DNA from: Methanoregula sp. UBA471
GTDB lineage: Archaea; Halobacteriota; Methanomicrobia; Methanomicrobiales; Methanospirillaceae
Reading direction: 5' to 3'
Assembly (NCBI GenBank): GCA_002495065.1
Contig: DADT01000031.1
Span: forward strand, 71,040-129,480
DNA length: 58,441 nucleotides
This document shows positions 7,695-16,524 of this stretch, in pieces (the first letter of the stretch is position 1; the number at the start of each line of letters is the position of its first letter). Under the pieces are notes generated by a model. It did no database searches. It was given only the letters and a program-made list of their open reading frames with translations, and was not told the origin of the DNA. Both the position numbers and the translations under genes were made by a program.

Positions 7695-9386
7695 ATGATT
7701 TCAGTTCTGTACGTCGAAGATGATACCTCCCTCCTCGAAATCGGGAAATTTCTTCTTGAAAAAGATGGTACGATCACGGTTGATACCTGCTCATCGGTAA
7801 ATGACGCGTTGAAGCAGATCAGCGGGAAACACTACGATGTCATTATCTCCGATTATGCAATGCCCGTAACAAACGGCATGAAATTCTTGAAAACTATCAG
7901 GTCCGGTGGCGATACAACCCCCTTTTTCTTTTTTGCCGGAAAAGGACGAAAGTCGGTCATTATTGATGCGCTGAACCTGGGAGCCGATTTTTATCTCGAA
8001 AAAGCGGGAAATGCAAAAGTTCAGTTCGAAGAACTCATGACCGAAGTAAAACGTGCAGCTGAACGCACCCCGGTGTTGGCGACGGTGGATCAATCACAAG
8101 GCATTCCGGTATTGGGTCTCGATGTTGTTGCCGATGGAGTCCTCGTCGTCGATCCCTGCGGAAAAGTCGTGGCATTCAACCAGAATTTCCTGTCCTTGTT
8201 AAAAATCCCGGATGAGCTTACCGGTGTTGGCAGGGACTCCCCGGTCCTCCTGAAATATATCCGGGACCAGCTCGAAGATCCGGATGATTTTTCCCGGAAA
8301 ATTGCAGCTATGAGCAGCGACCCCGGAATCACCTGCCAGGGCACTATCCACGCTCAGGAAGGGCGGGTATTTTCCTGGTCTTCCCAGGCCCGGAAAACCG
8401 GCGATACCATCAGCGGGCGGATATGGAGCTTCCGTGACATCAGTGAACATACCTTGACCGGAATCCACCTTGCGACTGTTACAGAACAGCTCAAAGCCGC
8501 AGAAGAAGAATTACTCCACCTCCGCGAAGAACTGAAAAAAAAGGAGGAGCTGATACAAAAAAACGAAGAAATCCTGGATATACTCAGCCGGGAAACCCCC
8601 GCTGGCATACTCACCAGTACTGGTGGTACGATCATTGGAACAAACGACCGGTTTGCAGAAATGCTGGGATACAGCATCCCTGAACTGGCAGGGCGGTCCC
8701 TCCCTGATTTTGTCAGCCCGGATTCACCCGGCGAAGTTTTGACCTCTATCCGTTCAGGATCCGGGGGGAGATACGAGTGTTCTGTCCTCCACAAGGATGG
8801 ATCGTCCATCAGAGTAGAGACCGCAGGACACCCGGTCAGGTACCGGGGAGATATTATCCTGGTAACGATTGTCCGGCGTGTTCCAGAAACAGAAGTGCCC
8901 CAAAAGGAATCTCCGGCCAGTGGCGAGATCCCGGTTGAGGTTGAACCAGAGGGAATAGAACCCGGTATCAGCCCGATACCTGTTTCTGAACCCAGGAAGG
9001 AGGGGGTGGAACCCGGTATCAAGCCTGAACTTATTTCTGAACCCGAGCCAGAAGGGGGAGAACCTGGTATCAGCCCGGTACCTGTTTCTGAACCCAGGAT
9101 GGAAGGGGAAATCCGGCCGGAACATGTCTCCTTTGTGTCAGTACCTGCCGGCATCACCGCCAAAGGAAAAACCCGCATCTCTCTTACCTGGGAAGTCGAT
9201 GATGTACAACTGACAAAAGACGTCGGGGAAAACCAACCTTCCCATGATAATAACAAGAGTTCTCTCATAACTGAAATTGATGATGTCATCGGACCTGATA
9301 CCGATGAACATCCGCCAGGCAGAGGCAGATGGTTCAGCCCTGACATCCGCCAGTGGTTTTCAGGTTTGAAAAGGAAGAAAAAATAG
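7695..9386 (+). CDS. Response regulator receiver domain with two PAS domains and a repeat-rich tail
   Basis: The 563-residue product opens with a CheY-like receiver (1-125): the acidic pair in YVEDD, phospho-acceptor D53 in VIISDYAMP, and a Lys near 108. A PAS-like sensor region follows (about 140-255), then a coiled coil (about 262-295) and a second PAS domain (about 295-395; GTIIGTNDRFAEMLGYS). No histidine kinase, GGDEF or DNA-binding output is present. The tail contains three 17-residue Pro/Glu repeats and a basic end (KRKKK). Such receiver-PAS proteins are abundant in Methanomicrobiales and probably act as phospho-relay partners of kinases encoded elsewhere. A cytoplasmic location is expected. 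Confidence 0.85.
   Translation: MISVLYVEDDTSLLEIGKFLLEKDGTITVDTCSSVNDALKQISGKHYDVIISDYAMPVTNGMKFLKTIRSGGDTTPFFFFAGKGRKSVIIDALNLGADFYLEKAGNAKVQFEELMTEVKRAAERTPVLATVDQSQGIPVLGLDVVADGVLVVDPCGKVVAFNQNFLSLLKIPDELTGVGRDSPVLLKYIRDQLEDPDDFSRKIAAMSSDPGITCQGTIHAQEGRVFSWSSQARKTGDTISGRIWSFRDISEHTLTGIHLATVTEQLKAAEEELLHLREELKKKEELIQKNEEILDILSRETPAGILTSTGGTIIGTNDRFAEMLGYSIPELAGRSLPDFVSPDSPGEVLTSIRSGSGGRYECSVLHKDGSSIRVETAGHPVRYRGDIILVTIVRRVPETEVPQKESPASGEIPVEVEPEGIEPGISPIPVSEPRKEGVEPGIKPELISEPEPEGGEPGISPVPVSEPRMEGEIRPEHVSFVSVPAGITAKGKTRISLTWEVDDVQLTKDVGENQPSHDNNKSSLITEIDDVIGPDTDEHPPGRGRWFSPDIRQWFSGLKRKKK
8952..9104 (+). repeat. Three in-frame tandem 51-base repeats
   Basis: Three copies of a 51-base unit encode 17-residue blocks of the type GIEPGISPIPVSEPRKE. 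The first and third are nearly alike and the middle one diverged. The repeat makes a Pro/Glu-rich linker in the tail of the receiver-PAS protein. Confidence 0.8.
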
Positions 9387-9821
9387 CATTTTTGGCTCTG
9401 GAGACTCCCTGGTTTTCAAAAAATGGCACCCGTTTACGGTGGGGACAGTGCCTGTCAGCCCGGGCCACCCCTGCGCTTTCGCGATAGTGGTGTATTCTTT
9501 CTCTGGAATTATCGCTCCAGGGGATATGCCACAGCTGCTGGGAGGAGGCATTTCATTTCGTAGCCCCATAAGAACGTTAAGAAAATTATTATGAGGATTT
9601 CACCATGAAAATTGCACAATTCCAGCAATTTCGGGAAGTGCCAATCCCGGTAGTGCGATGACCTGCGCCGCACCAAAAAGGGACGCCCCCGCGGCGCTTC
9701 AATGAGCTGAAAACCCGAATGTTGTATGGGGAGAAAAACTACCCCCATACTATACTATCCTGATGTTTATTCCAGGCCCGCTGGGGAACCGGAAATCTGA
9801 AAAATCTTCCCTGAAAATTTC
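9387..9821. other. Intergenic stretch, nothing recognised
   Basis: No convincing gene, RNA or repeat was recognised in this 435-base gap. Open frames on both strands lack protein character. Confidence 0.3.
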
Positions 9822-9830
9822 TTTAAAAAT
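9822..9830 (+). promoter_or_regulatory. TATA-like box before the lipoprotein gene
   Basis: TTTAAAAAT lies 40 bases before the ATG at 9870, a spacing that suits an archaeal promoter with a short leader. Confidence 0.4.
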
Positions 9831-9869
9831 GAGAATGTTAATCGCTTCGGAATAGACATATATTCAGTC

Positions 9870-10337
9870 ATGGGAAAAAGTGCTGTCATCCTCTGCTTTG
9901 TTCTCCTTCTGGCATTGGCAATTATATCCGGATGTACCGATTCACCATTAACGGCTGCGATAGCACCGACATCACCCCAGCCTGCAGGTGACTATGAACT
10001 TATCCAACAGGGGATTACCGCTGCAGAAACAGAATGCACTGGCGATGTACCCCGCGGTGCATCGACGGATATATGCATCATAAATTCTTCGGATAAGAAA
10101 AAGATGAGTGATGCAATCATCCTGAAACTGAAAGAAGAAGAAGACAATTGCCTGGAAGACCTGCCACGGCGTATTGATGCCAGGCTGTGCACCGTGAAAG
10201 AAACAGATAAGACCATTGTCGGGAAAAGGGTCGCCCAGATCTATACAACCCACCGGATGTATGACATGACGGAAAGTATGGATGAGAGTGTCGAACGGGG
10301 AATCAGGGCCTCGCTATCTCTTCCCTACAAAATATAA
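9870..10337 (+). CDS. Small predicted lipoprotein
   Basis: The 155-residue protein has a hydrophobic signal segment (residues 6-20) ending in a lipobox (AIISGC, Cys at about 22). It is probably a lipid-anchored extracytoplasmic protein. The mature part has several Cys in pairs (ECTGD, DICII, NCLED, RLCTV), giving two similar halves of the form C..DVPRGASTDIC and C..DLPRRIDARLC. This internal duplication could make disulfides or bind metal. No family was recognised. It stands alone, with a TATA-like box 40 bases upstream. Confidence 0.65.
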   Translation: MGKSAVILCFVLLLALAIISGCTDSPLTAAIAPTSPQPAGDYELIQQGITAAETECTGDVPRGASTDICIINSSDKKKMSDAIILKLKEEEDNCLEDLPRRIDARLCTVKETDKTIVGKRVAQIYTTHRMYDMTESMDESVERGIRASLSLPYKI

Positions 10338-10544
10338 TCTTTAAGGACTGCTTTTGATAGTCGTTAAGTGAAGAACAGACCGGATATTTTCAGACCTGGT
10401 GACGGAGGGGAGATGGGGGATCCTGTCGAACGTCGTTTCAGGAATATTCCGGTATTTATTTTTGGTTTTTATTTCCTTTAAGGGCAATTTCAGCCAAAAT
10501 TTTTCAAAAAATTATCATAAAATGCTCTGATAAAAATAAGTAAT

Positions 10545-10552
10545 TATATATA
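10545..10552 (+). promoter_or_regulatory. TATA box before the 92-residue protein gene
   Basis: TATATATA within a strongly AT-rich stretch ends 26 bases before the ATG at 10579, the spacing of an archaeal promoter giving a leaderless or near-leaderless transcript. Confidence 0.55.
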
Positions 10553-10578
10553 GTATTTACCTATTATATTGAAATACC

Positions 10579-10857
10579 ATGTCAGAGGCAGATAGTGCTG
10601 ATTTCCAAGTTGAAGATATTTCCGAACAGGCCCGTATACGGGAAGTAGACCAGTTATATGAGCATCTGGATGACAATGTGGCCTTCTTCTCGACGTTACG
10701 AGAAGCCGTCACTCTTCTGGGAGGTATGCGGGATCCAACCAGCTCAAAGTTATTTGAAAAAATTGACCGTATATCCCGCGAAGATGCTTACAAATGGAAA
10801 AGAAGCGCCGCTCACCGGGCTCTGGCAGATGTTGATAACCACCATCCCAGAATGTAA
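10579..10857 (+). CDS. Small acidic protein of unknown function
   Basis: A 92-residue soluble, helix-rich protein, acidic in its N-terminal half (EADSADFQVEDISEQ) and more basic at its C-terminus. No domain was recognised. The well-placed TATA box and coding-like composition support expression as a single gene. No ribosome binding site is seen, consistent with a leaderless message. Confidence 0.6.
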   Translation: MSEADSADFQVEDISEQARIREVDQLYEHLDDNVAFFSTLREAVTLLGGMRDPTSSKLFEKIDRISREDAYKWKRSAAHRALADVDNHHPRM

Positions 10858-10904
10858 AAACATATTCTGTCGGTAATGTGCCGTCAGCACCGGGGGAACC
10901 GGCA

Positions 10905-11411
10905 CTAGCCCGGGAATTTCCGGAGTTCATGCATAACATTGCCAATACACTTCTCAAAATCGCCATCTGAACAATCAATCGTTATATCGGCATACTTTTC
11001 ATACAACGGGACCCTCTGGTTGTACATATCACGGAGGCTCTGGCCTGCAACCAGGACAATGCCCCGTGTCCTGATATTATTGAGCCTCCTCACCATTTCC
11101 TCACAGGAGATCTTCAGGTACAGGACAACGCCGTCCTTTCTGAGATGTTCCATTGCCTTCTGACTGAACACCACACTGCCACCCGTGGCAATAACGGCAT
11201 GGTGAGCGTGAAGCGACAGTATCGTTTTTTCCTCGGTTTCGAGGAACGAATCGGTCCCCTCATCATCTATAATTTCCTGCAGGAGCCTTCCCGTAGTTTC
11301 CTGTGCCACGATGTCGGTATCGACAAAATTCCGTCCCAGGGTTTTTGCAAGGATCACTCCCATGGTGCTCTTCCCTGCGCCCGGCATACCGATAATGACG
11401 ATGTTTTTCAT
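10905..11411 (-). CDS. Shikimate-kinase-like P-loop kinase
   Basis: The 168-residue protein has the AroK/gluconate-kinase build: Walker A GMPGAGKST (about residues 8-16), the DTD motif (NFVDTDIV), an acidic LEQEE-like helix (SFLETEEKTI), GG in IATGGSVV, and a lid with R residues (YNQRVPLYEKYA). Bacterial-type shikimate kinase phosphorylates shikimate. Most archaea use an unrelated GHMP-type enzyme, so another small substrate is possible. The start was set at the Met of MKNIVIIG because the 20 residues upstream are not family-like. The neighbours are unrelated, so no pathway context supports the aromatic role. Confidence 0.75.
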   Translation of the reverse strand: MKNIVIIGMPGAGKSTMGVILAKTLGRNFVDTDIVAQETTGRLLQEIIDDEGTDSFLETEEKTILSLHAHHAVIATGGSVVFSQKAMEHLRKDGVVLYLKISCEEMVRRLNNIRTRGIVLVAGQSLRDMYNQRVPLYEKYADITIDCSDGDFEKCIGNVMHELRKFPG

Positions 11412-11554
11412 GGGGTTTTTGCATTCTCCGGGATCATATTCAATCATTGGTTGACCCATGAGTATTTCCACCAGTACCTGTCAAAGGCACCGCTCATGAG
11501 CATATTCACCCGTTGATCGTCTTTCTTTGTGGCATGTGAGAATCAGATTACCTT

Positions 11555-11998
11555 TTATTTTTTTAGTCCCTGAGCAAATGCCCGTGCTGCTGCCAGGTCG
11601 TTCCCGTCAGGCCTTCCCTTGTTGATTCCCCCGAAGAGCTTCAGGGGGCCGACCGTATCCCATCCCCTGCAGAAGAATTCATCCACAACCGAAAATCCCT
11701 TGGTGACCAGCTTGTCCTTCAGGGCAGCGTGATGTATCTTCCCGTCGCCACAGGTAGAGAAAATAAATGCCCGTTTTTGTGTCACTGGCTGCAGCGTCTC
11801 CACGAACCGGAGGAGCGTCTTGTGGTGTTTCCCGAAATAGATCCCGGACCCGAACCCGACCAGGTCATATGACGCGGGCAGGCCGGGTTGTGCCTCCATG
11901 ATCGGGACAAGGTCTGCGTTCAGCTCTTCTGCTATCACCTTTGCCACTTTCTCGGTGTTCTGGTGATGGACCGAGGTAAAGATAATCAGTGTTTTCAT
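11555..11998 (-). CDS. Flavodoxin-like protein
   Basis: A 147-residue short-chain flavodoxin: LIIFTSVHHQNTEKVAKVI is the phosphate-binding loop region, GFGSGIYFGKHH the isoalloxazine loop, and IFSTCGDG the third loop, with a WDTVGPLKLFGGINKGRP block near the C-terminus. It is expected to bind FMN and carry electrons. The Met before KTLIIF was chosen as start; the longer frame adds a non-family extension. A second, similar flavodoxin is encoded at 12775-13305, and the two share the GGxNKGRP tail, so they are paralogues. Confidence 0.85.
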   Translation of the reverse strand: MKTLIIFTSVHHQNTEKVAKVIAEELNADLVPIMEAQPGLPASYDLVGFGSGIYFGKHHKTLLRFVETLQPVTQKRAFIFSTCGDGKIHHAALKDKLVTKGFSVVDEFFCRGWDTVGPLKLFGGINKGRPDGNDLAAARAFAQGLKK

Positions 11999-12163
11999 GG
12001 GTTGCCCATCCTTGTATAAAACAGACAACCCGGCTTTATATGTTCTTTCTCCGGTAATCATGGTCCTGACTGAGCACCGTGAACGAGATCTGAACGGCAA
12101 TCCTGCTCATCTCCCCTTTATTTTCCGATCACTGCTGTCTGTTCTACGTGCAGGGATAATCTC

Positions 12164-12676
12164 ATGTCATCACGGGTACTAGTGAAATACATGGACAGGA
12201 TTACCCTTCGATCGGTTGTACTGGCAGCAGTATGTATCCTCATACCCCTGGTTTCAGGAGCCGTTATCGGCGTCCTCACGATGTCCGGAGTGACTGACTG
12301 GTATACAACGCTCAACAAACCCTGGTTCACACCGCCTGATTACGTGTTCGGTCCGGTCTGGACTGTTCTCTACATCCTGATGGGGATATCCCTCTACCTT
12401 GTCGTGATCCAGGGATGGGAAAACGAAACGGTGAAGACCGGAATTATCCTGTTTGCCGCCCAGCTGGGGGCAAACCTCCTGTGGTCGGTAATCTTCTTCG
12501 GCCTGCATTCACCCCTGGGCGCCCTCGCGTGTATATTCATTCTGCTTGCCCTCATCGTTGCGACCATCATCACCTTTTACCGGCTGTCAAAACCTGCTGC
12601 CGTTCTTCTCGTCCCCTATCTTGCCTGGGTCTGCATCGCCACTGCATTAAATGCCGGGGTTGTTCTCCTGAACTAA
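12164..12676 (+). CDS. tspO: TspO/MBR family membrane protein
   Basis: The 170-residue protein has five membrane segments and family signatures WYTTLNKPWFTPPDYVFGPVW (split: LNKPWFTPP and GPVWTVLYILMG), AQLGANLLWS and YLAWVCIATALN, with conserved Trp and Pro residues of the TspO/tryptophan-rich sensory protein family. TspO binds porphyrins and related ligands; in archaea its role is unknown. The ATG at 12164 gives nine residues before a second Met (12191), and either could be the start. It is transcribed divergently from the first flavodoxin. Confidence 0.9.
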   Translation: MSSRVLVKYMDRITLRSVVLAAVCILIPLVSGAVIGVLTMSGVTDWYTTLNKPWFTPPDYVFGPVWTVLYILMGISLYLVVIQGWENETVKTGIILFAAQLGANLLWSVIFFGLHSPLGALACIFILLALIVATIITFYRLSKPAAVLLVPYLAWVCIATALNAGVVLLN

Positions 12677-12774
12677 CGACAACCTAAAATAAAATTTTAA
12701 CCTTTGTCAGGTACCCTGATATTTTCCCGGGAAGGCAACTCGTTATCCAAAAAACCTCCTTTCGTGACAGCCAA

Positions 12775-13305
12775 TCAGCCCCGGGCTTTCTCCTTCACGC
12801 TCCGGGCAAACTCTTCTGCATTCCTGAGGTCTTCGGCATTGGGCCTGCCCTTGTTCAGACCCCCGAAGAACCGGAGAAAACTGTTCGTGTTCCACCCTGC
12901 ACACCCGAATTCGCCGATGATTGTATACCCTTTCGCCTGGAGCTTTTTCCGGATTTGCGAATGGTTATTCTTGACAAAATTCCCGCCCGCAAAAACGGCC
13001 GGTGCCCCGTAGGTCGAGAAGAGGAAGGCGTTCTTTCCTGCAGCGTTCGGCAGCCGTTCGGCAAGGTCAAGGACTGAGGGGTCGAATGTTGCGCTGTAGA
13101 TCCCCGAGCCAAAGCCGACCAGGTCGTACTCCGCGATCTCTTCGGGCCTGACCTGCTGCGGGGTTTTGACCTCCGCACCAAGCACCTTTGCACAGGCATT
13201 CGCGATCCGCTCTGTATTGTTATGATGGTAAGAGAACACGACCACGAGAGATTTCACCTGTGGCGATTCTTTGAGATTATCTTCATTCTTTTTCATTTTT
13301 TTCAC
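12775..13305 (-). CDS. Flavodoxin-like protein, second copy
   Basis: A 176-residue paralogue of the flavodoxin at 11555-11998: VVVFSYHHNNTERIANACAK gives the FMN phosphate loop, followed by GFGSGIYSATF, FLFSTYG and FFGGLNKGRP. It has a hydrophilic extension of about 18 residues (KKMKKNEDNLKESP) before the fold. Its start overlaps the stop of the upstream quinone oxidoreductase gene by ATGA, so the two are translationally coupled. They may work together in electron transfer. Confidence 0.85.
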   Translation of the reverse strand: MKKMKKNEDNLKESPQVKSLVVVFSYHHNNTERIANACAKVLGAEVKTPQQVRPEEIAEYDLVGFGSGIYSATFDPSVLDLAERLPNAAGKNAFLFSTYGAPAVFAGGNFVKNNHSQIRKKLQAKGYTIIGEFGCAGWNTNSFLRFFGGLNKGRPNAEDLRNAEEFARSVKEKARG

Positions 13306-14240
13306 CGTTCCTTTTCAACCTGTCCCAAGGTTATCACAACATTTCCTTTCTTGTGCCCCTGTTCAACATACCGGTGAGCATCGACGATCTGTTCAAGCGG
13401 ATAGCACCGGTCGATGACCGGTTTTATCTTCCCTGCCTCGACAAGCTCTTTTAAGAGGACCAGGTCTTCAGTACTCTCTCCTGCATGCCCCTTCATGACC
13501 GATATGAAGATCCCGTTCGGAGCCAGGGCCTTCCTGCACCGGGATTCTGAGGTTTTTCCGACGGCATCAAAGATGATATCATACCGCTCGTTTCTTTCCG
13601 TGAAATCCTCTTTTGTGTAATCGATGACGCTCCGTGCTCCCAGGGATTTCACCAGGTCCATGTTTGTGGTACTGCAGACCCCGGTAACTTCTGCCCCAAA
13701 GTACCGGGCAAGCTGTACCGCCGAAGTCCCTACCGAGCCGGAAGCTCCATAGATCAGCACGTTCTGTCCCTTCCGGATCTTTCCTTTCCTGAGAAAATAC
13801 AAGGCAGTACTGCCCCCAAAAGGAACGGCTGCTGCTTCCTCGTACGTTACATTGGCCGGCATTTTCGTGATCGCCGCGTTTTGAGGGAGGCATGTGTATT
13901 CAGCATACGCCCCAAACCGCATCACGGTATCGCCAAAAACCTGGTCACCTTTTTTGAATCGCTTCACATCCCTGCCGACAGATTCAACCTCTCCCGCCAG
14001 CATTAAACCCGGGATGGGCTTTCTCGGCCGGGTAATACCCAGGGCCAGTCGCATCGCCAGCCGTGTCAGGATCGAGAAGTGTGCAGGAATAGTGAAACCC
14101 CGGCACCTGCAGTCCCCTGAGGTTACTGCTGTCGCATGGATTTTTATCAGGACTTCATTGTTCCGGGGAACTGGTTTTTCCACCTCTCTCAGCTGAAGAA
14201 CCTCAGGCGGCCCGTATTCTGTGCATACAACTGCTTTCAT
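13302..14240 (-). CDS. Zinc-free medium-chain quinone oxidoreductase (NADPH-dependent)
   Basis: This 312-residue protein is a medium-chain dehydrogenase/reductase of the quinone oxidoreductase type: N-terminal GroES-like domain (MKAVVCTEYGPPEVLQLREV; PGLMLAGEVESVG), then a Rossmann domain with YGASGSVGTSAVQLA and VIDYTKEDF. The catalytic zinc ligands of alcohol dehydrogenases are not evident, which fits the QOR/zeta-crystallin branch. It probably reduces quinones or enones with NADPH. It is coupled by ATGA overlap to the downstream flavodoxin gene. Confidence 0.88.
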   Translation of the reverse strand: MKAVVCTEYGPPEVLQLREVEKPVPRNNEVLIKIHATAVTSGDCRCRGFTIPAHFSILTRLAMRLALGITRPRKPIPGLMLAGEVESVGRDVKRFKKGDQVFGDTVMRFGAYAEYTCLPQNAAITKMPANVTYEEAAAVPFGGSTALYFLRKGKIRKGQNVLIYGASGSVGTSAVQLARYFGAEVTGVCSTTNMDLVKSLGARSVIDYTKEDFTERNERYDIIFDAVGKTSESRCRKALAPNGIFISVMKGHAGESTEDLVLLKELVEAGKIKPVIDRCYPLEQIVDAHRYVEQGHKKGNVVITLGQVEKER

Positions 14241-14299
14241 CTGTATTCCTCTGATGAGACCCGGCCGTTTTGATACGTACGTTTTTAGAAATCCCTTTC

Positions 14300-14725
14300 T
14301 TATCGGTAATACAACCCGGCAAGTTTCATTTGTTTCGTGAAGGAGATCGTGAAGGTAAAGGTCTTAATCTCATATTTTGCCCTCGCAACAACCACGGCAA
14401 ATTCTTCCCCGCTTGATGCATCCGTCGTTCCTGCCACGCTCATATCTTCAATTTTTTCAAACTGACCACCTTCGCCGATTGCTTCGTATACCTGTTTCAG
14501 CACATCATCGGTCAGTGCCTCCCTCATCCGTACGGTGCAGAGGTCCCTGATGCCTTCTGAATCCTGATCGTTAATCAGGGTGATAACATTTCCTGCGGCG
14601 TTTCTGACCTCCTCTTCATTAAAATCGCCTGATAATTGCTGGCCAACACACCCGGCCAGCAGTGCAAAGCACAGTACAGCCGCAAGAGCTGAAATGCTCA
14701 ATATTTTACATCCTGGTTTCTTCAT
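14300..14725 (-). CDS. DUF3887-like lipoprotein
   Basis: A 141-residue predicted lipoprotein: signal segment (about 8-24) ending in LLAGC, then a compact alpha-beta domain (EEEVRNAAGNVITLINDQDS; FAVVVARAKYEIKTFTFTIS) like DUF3887/NTF2-like secreted domains. An upstream ggagg lies 7 bases before the ATG. Its start overlaps the end of the YhfC-family protease gene by 20 bases, indicating coupled expression. DUF3887 domains are known to be joined with intramembrane proteases in bacteria, so the pairing here is meaningful. The ligand is unknown. Confidence 0.7.
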   Translation of the reverse strand: MKKPGCKILSISALAAVLCFALLAGCVGQQLSGDFNEEEVRNAAGNVITLINDQDSEGIRDLCTVRMREALTDDVLKQVYEAIGEGGQFEKIEDMSVAGTTDASSGEEFAVVVARAKYEIKTFTFTISFTKQMKLAGLYYR

Positions 14726-15323
14726 TGCTGGTCCTCCCTGAGATATAATATTTTTTTGAATGATATGAATACCCCATCATCACTACAACCACCACGGCTA
14801 ATGCCCCCTCAATCAATAACACCGAATCAGGGAATGGCGATAGCACGGGGATCAGGGAATTTACCGATCCGTGGATTGTTATGGCCAATACCAGGTATAA
14901 AGCTCTCTGATTCCTCTGAAACCCGTTCCAGACAACAACGGTTAACGTCACATGCAGGATAATTGCCAGGACACGTTCGAGAGTTGCCAGACCGAGCTGT
15001 GAAACAGAGACCACCATGATCGCCGGAACCAGGAGCATCAGCGCTTCAGCGATACCGTGCCCCAGGCCAAAAATAACCGGTTGTGAGAATTCACACTCTG
15101 CTGGTTGTAGTAAGACCTGCTTGAACAAAAAACGAAAACCTTCCTCAAAAACGCCTGCCGAGAATGCTATGATAATACCAATCAATAAAGGATTCAGGGT
15201 ATATGCCAGTATGAAATCCGTTGACTGCTGAAGATATTGCAGCATCGGCAGTCGCAGCAGCGGCTGTGAAATGATAAAACAGGCTGATCCCAGGAAAAAC
15301 CAGAGAATTCTTTTCCCGTTCAA
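14706..15323 (-). CDS. YhfC-family intramembrane protease
   Basis: The 205-residue protein has about six membrane segments and the motifs of the YhfC glutamic-type intramembrane proteases: EEGFRFLFK (about 61-69), LGHGIAEALML (about 87-97) and ITIHGSVNSL (about 149-158). The Glu and His residues would form the in-membrane active site. The start is a TTG at 15321-15323. Its 3' end overlaps the DUF3887 lipoprotein gene by 20 bases, so the two form an operon, perhaps protease and regulator or substrate. Substrate unknown. Confidence 0.8.
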   Translation of the reverse strand: MNGKRILWFFLGSACFIISQPLLRLPMLQYLQQSTDFILAYTLNPLLIGIIIAFSAGVFEEGFRFLFKQVLLQPAECEFSQPVIFGLGHGIAEALMLLVPAIMVVSVSQLGLATLERVLAIILHVTLTVVVWNGFQRNQRALYLVLAITIHGSVNSLIPVLSPFPDSVLLIEGALAVVVVVMMGYSYHSKKYYISGRTSNEETRM

Positions 15324-15570
15324 GGTATCACAGCCATCTCTTCTTACCCTGATGCAGATATATCATGATATTCCCTTTTTCATCGTCTTTTCTTAAACCA
15401 TGGTAACGACGCATCATCTCTGCGAGTCTGGTTTTTCGACAGATACTGAACACTCTGGAAACTATCAGGACCTGAAAGAAAAAAGGTTTCACCGATATAT
15501 AATTCATGACCTGTTCACGGATTAAGGGATATACGGCGGGATCACCGTTTCATGACAAAAAGACGTATCA

Positions 15571-15897
15571 CTAAGAGATATTTTTCAGCAGCAGCAACTG
15601 CTGGGGAATCCGGATTTTACTAGTCTTATAGAGCATTGCAGCATCGGTCCGGAAATAGGCATGGATGAGAATATCCCTCATTCCTGCCATGTCCCGCCAT
15701 GCAATTTCCGGGTGGGCATCCCTGATCTCTGCGGGTATCTTTTTTGCTGCTTCTCCGATAACTATCAGTTTATCCCGGACAGCACTGATAGTCTTTTCAT
15801 CAGAACAAAATTCCTCGAACGATAAACCTGCTGTAAACGATTCAATCTTCTCCATCGCATCGATAATATCGTCCAGGTAGATCCGGAAATTTCTCAT
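15571..15897 (-). CDS. hepT: HepT-like toxin (HEPN ribonuclease fold)
   Basis: The 108-residue protein is a DUF86/HepT member: helical, with the HEPN RX4HXY motif RDILIHAY near residues 82-89. HepT acts as an RNA-cleaving toxin and is neutralised by AMPylation of its Tyr by the partner MntA. The start was chosen at the Met of RNFRIYLDD (15897), which creates an ATGA overlap with the upstream antitoxin gene. All expected active-site residues are present. Confidence 0.9.
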   Translation of the reverse strand: MRNFRIYLDDIIDAMEKIESFTAGLSFEEFCSDEKTISAVRDKLIVIGEAAKKIPAEIRDAHPEIAWRDMAGMRDILIHAYFRTDAAMLYKTSKIRIPQQLLLLKNIS

Positions 15898-16187
15898 ACG
15901 TAACACACATCGGCATGTACTGACTGCCTCAGTTCGTCACGGAGCGCACGTTCCGGTACAATATCAACGCGGTGGCCAAGCCGGTCTTCCAGGAAGTACT
16001 TTAGCTCGATAAGATCGAAAAGATCTGCATCTTCAGAGAAATCCACAAGAAGATCGATATCGCTGTCCGGGCGCTGCTCCTGCCGTGCGTAGGATCCAAA
16101 GAGCCCGATTCTCCGGACTTTGAAGGTGCTCCTGAGTTCGGGGTTCAGGTAGGCAAGTGTCTTTAGAATCTCTTCCCGCGATCTCAA
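15894..16187 (-). CDS. mntA: MntA-like nucleotidyltransferase antitoxin
   Basis: The 97-residue minimal nucleotidyltransferase shows GSYARQEQRPDSDIDLLVDF, a textbook GSX10DXD motif (G-S, ten residues, D-I-D), with a third acidic residue expected later. It AMPylates and so inactivates the HepT partner encoded immediately downstream with ATGA overlap. The order antitoxin-then-toxin is usual for this module. Confidence 0.92.
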   Translation of the reverse strand: MRSREEILKTLAYLNPELRSTFKVRRIGLFGSYARQEQRPDSDIDLLVDFSEDADLFDLIELKYFLEDRLGHRVDIVPERALRDELRQSVHADVCYV

Positions 16188-16319
16188 AGGTGCTCTCTCC
16201 TATGTTACCTTCTTTTTGTTTTTTGTGTGAGATGAGATAAGGGTATGCACCCAAGAATATCTGGCTCTATTTTTTGGTGCAATTTTACTTACCAGGAAAA
16301 TATGAGGTTTTGACGATGG

Positions 16320-16370
16320 GGGTTTAACGCTCAACGGGGCTCCGCCCCAGCCGCGTGGGCTTCCCCGGGA
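16320..16370 (+). repeat. Dispersed GC-rich intergenic repeat, copy 1
   Basis: Begins GGTTTAACGCTCAACGGGGC and contains a GGGGC-TCC-GCCCC hairpin followed by a CCGCGTGGGCTTCCCCGGG-like end. Three further copies lie at 25003-25058, 26986-27036 and 30931-30985, all on the same strand and all intergenic. Origin and role unknown; possibly a miniature mobile or structural RNA element. Confidence 0.7.
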
Positions 16371-16524
16371 TGCATACCGGGCCGTCAGAGCCTGTGTGTG
16401 TTTTCCTGAAATGTTGTTCAGATCACGGGTAACTCCGTAATCTCAAAATCTGTTACAAAATCTGATACGAAGGAAAGATTTTATAAAATATCCCGGATAA
16501 GCCCAGACAGGACATAGGAATACC

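Noticed and set aside
7345..7698. 117-codon frame ending by ATGA at the start of the receiver-PAS gene
   Set aside because: The translation has no domain or protein-like pattern, and the opposite strand is equally open over the same bases; the overlap is probably chance.
8354..9346. Long antisense frame of 330 codons opposite the receiver-PAS gene
   Set aside because: It mirrors the codon structure of a well-supported gene and is Ser/Pro-rich without domain features.
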